A stretch of DNA of 64,000 bases from positions 43,493,990 to 43,557,989 of the forward strand of contig CM037869.1 of the NCBI GenBank assembly GCA_021292105.1, given 5' to 3'. Position 1 is the stretch's first letter; each line of letters opens with the position of its first letter. Positions 63,161-64,000 of the stretch are shown in pieces. The DNA is from Anadara kagoshimensis. Its lineage: Eukaryota; Mollusca; Bivalvia; Arcoida; Arcidae. Made by a program: the position numbers and the translations under genes. The notes beneath the pieces were generated by a model, which was given only the letters and a program-made list of their open reading frames with translations, ran no database searches and was not told the origin of the DNA.

Positions 63161-63840
63161 CGAAACGGCCGTCTAGAGTTGCAAAGTTAAAAAGGTTTAG
63201 TAATAATTGAACTCTGGTTGTCATTCAAACAAAACCCGCGTCAAATCAAAGAAAAATGTCAATACATCATTTCGAGAAAACTACATAGGAATCACTCTAT
63301 TTGTGACAGTGAAATACTTTTTATATCCATAGAAAATCAAATACATTTGAATAGAGATGTATATTTTTCACTTACTTGTACCTAGTCGTAACAGGAAATC
63401 TGTATGCACATCCGAGATTATCCCAGAATATATCTACACAAGGTAAAATGTTGACGCTATAGGGGATTTAACATGTTGAAAAAACAGGCAAATGACGGAT
63501 TCTGTTGCGCATATGACGTAAAACGTCACCAAGGACATCACTTCCGGTGTAAACTTCGCCATTTTCGTCATGTAAAATCCCCATAACGCTAACATTTTCC
63601 TTTCTACAGACGTACTTTATGACAATCGCGGATGCGCATACAGATTTCTGTTTACGACTAGGTACAAGTAGGTGAAAAATATCAATCTTTATTCAATTTT
63701 ATTTATAAAGAGTATTGCACTGTCACAAACAGAGTGATTCCTACAGTAATTTAGATGTACAATTGATAATACTGTATATGAGATTGACCAAGACTGGGTG
63801 AAGAATAATGATACCACCAGAAATTCTAGTCACAAAGTAA
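63160..63840 (+). repeat. Dispersed repeat R3 split by a foldback element
   Basis: Left part (CTCTGGTTGTCATTCAAACA, GTCAATACATCATTTCG) and right part (TAATTTAGATGTAC, GTGAAGAATAATGATACCAC) are contiguous in the copy at 55640-55935. Confidence 0.75.
63287..63742. mobile_element. Foldback element with about 200-bp inverted arms
   Basis: AGGAATCACTCTATTTGTGA at the left is mirrored by AGGAATCACTCTGTTTGTGA read from 63742 inward; TTGTACCTAGTCGTAA and AATCTGTATGC(A/G)CATCC are shared by both arms, as is AAAATGTT(G/A)(A/G)CG near the loop. No coding frame. The target duplication is not clear (ACAT/ACAG). Confidence 0.8.
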
Positions 63841-64000
63841 ATTTTGTGTAAAAAAATAAGATTTGAAGCTATGAAAATATTGATTCCAAATTATAAAAAT
63901 CGATCCTCAAAATTTGACATGTTTAGTCAAGGCACATGTACAGACAAATAAAACATTCAATATAGGTTTTCATACATTAAAAGAATGCAGTATATCCAAC

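Noticed and set aside
1..64000. CRISPR arrays, operons, bacterial promoters or prophage
   Set aside because: Introns, SINEs, MITEs, microsatellites and a TLR show this is animal nuclear DNA; the tandem repeats lack the regular repeat-spacer form of CRISPR.
1..64000. Autonomous transposase, reverse transcriptase or viral genes
   Set aside because: No open frame shows reverse transcriptase, integrase, DDE transposase or capsid motifs; every element seen here is non-autonomous.

Overview
The window is eukaryotic nuclear DNA, almost certainly from a bivalve mollusc. It is AT-rich and gene-poor, and dense in microsatellites, tRNA-derived SINEs, MITEs and long elements with internal tandem repeats. 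Its clearest genes are an invertebrate Toll-like receptor and small secreted or membrane proteins split into phase-1 exons. The species cannot be named from sequence alone.

Three genes are well supported. (1) An intronless 1369-codon Toll-like receptor at 16485-20594 (+): signal peptide, a stalk of about 14 eleven-residue N-glycosylation-sequon repeats, leucine-rich repeats with two Cys-capped clusters, one transmembrane segment and two tandem TIR domains. (2) A four-exon minus-strand gene, 36690 to 30118, for a 235-residue type I membrane protein with an unrecognised ectodomain. (3) A five-exon plus-strand gene, 42138-46231, for a 218-residue protein: signal peptide, two thrombospondin type-1 domains, one LDL-receptor class A domain and a hydrophobic C-terminal tail suggesting GPI anchoring. 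All introns of genes 2 and 3 are phase 1, and the exons were joined here by matching splice sites and phase. Three weaker candidates are first exons at 550-672 (-) and 57128-57179 (+) and a membrane-protein exon at 39064-39269 (+).

The rest is mostly repeats. Labels such as SINE-A or MITE-A are local to this report. 0.9-3.5 kb: a Mutator-like element. 4-6 kb: nested MITE/SINE and a 165-bp tandem array. 7-15 kb: a cluster of MITE-A copies and two inverted copies of a long element with GACCTTGACC-type internal repeats. 15-16.5 kb: TLR upstream region. 21-30 kb: minisatellites, a hAT MITE and others. 30-37 kb: gene 2, its introns full of SINEs, hAT and pogo-type MITEs. 37-42 kb: SINEs and dispersed repeats. 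42-46 kb: gene 3, with an array of truncated TSP1 exon fragments fused to MITE-A ends. 47-52 kb: MITE-A amplified into a 2.5-kb array, then a long perfect hairpin. 52-64 kb: more nested insertions, a distal copy of the array flank, and two large foldback or terminal-inverted-repeat elements.

The most unusual signals are the twin-TIR receptor with unequal BB loops and its glycosylation-repeat stalk, the decoy-exon array in gene 3, the repeated tandem amplification of MITE-A, and a nested-insertion record, several with exact target-site duplications or an unoccupied paralogous site in the same window, that gives a relative order for the transposon families. All family names rest on termini and duplications read by eye; no database search was possible.
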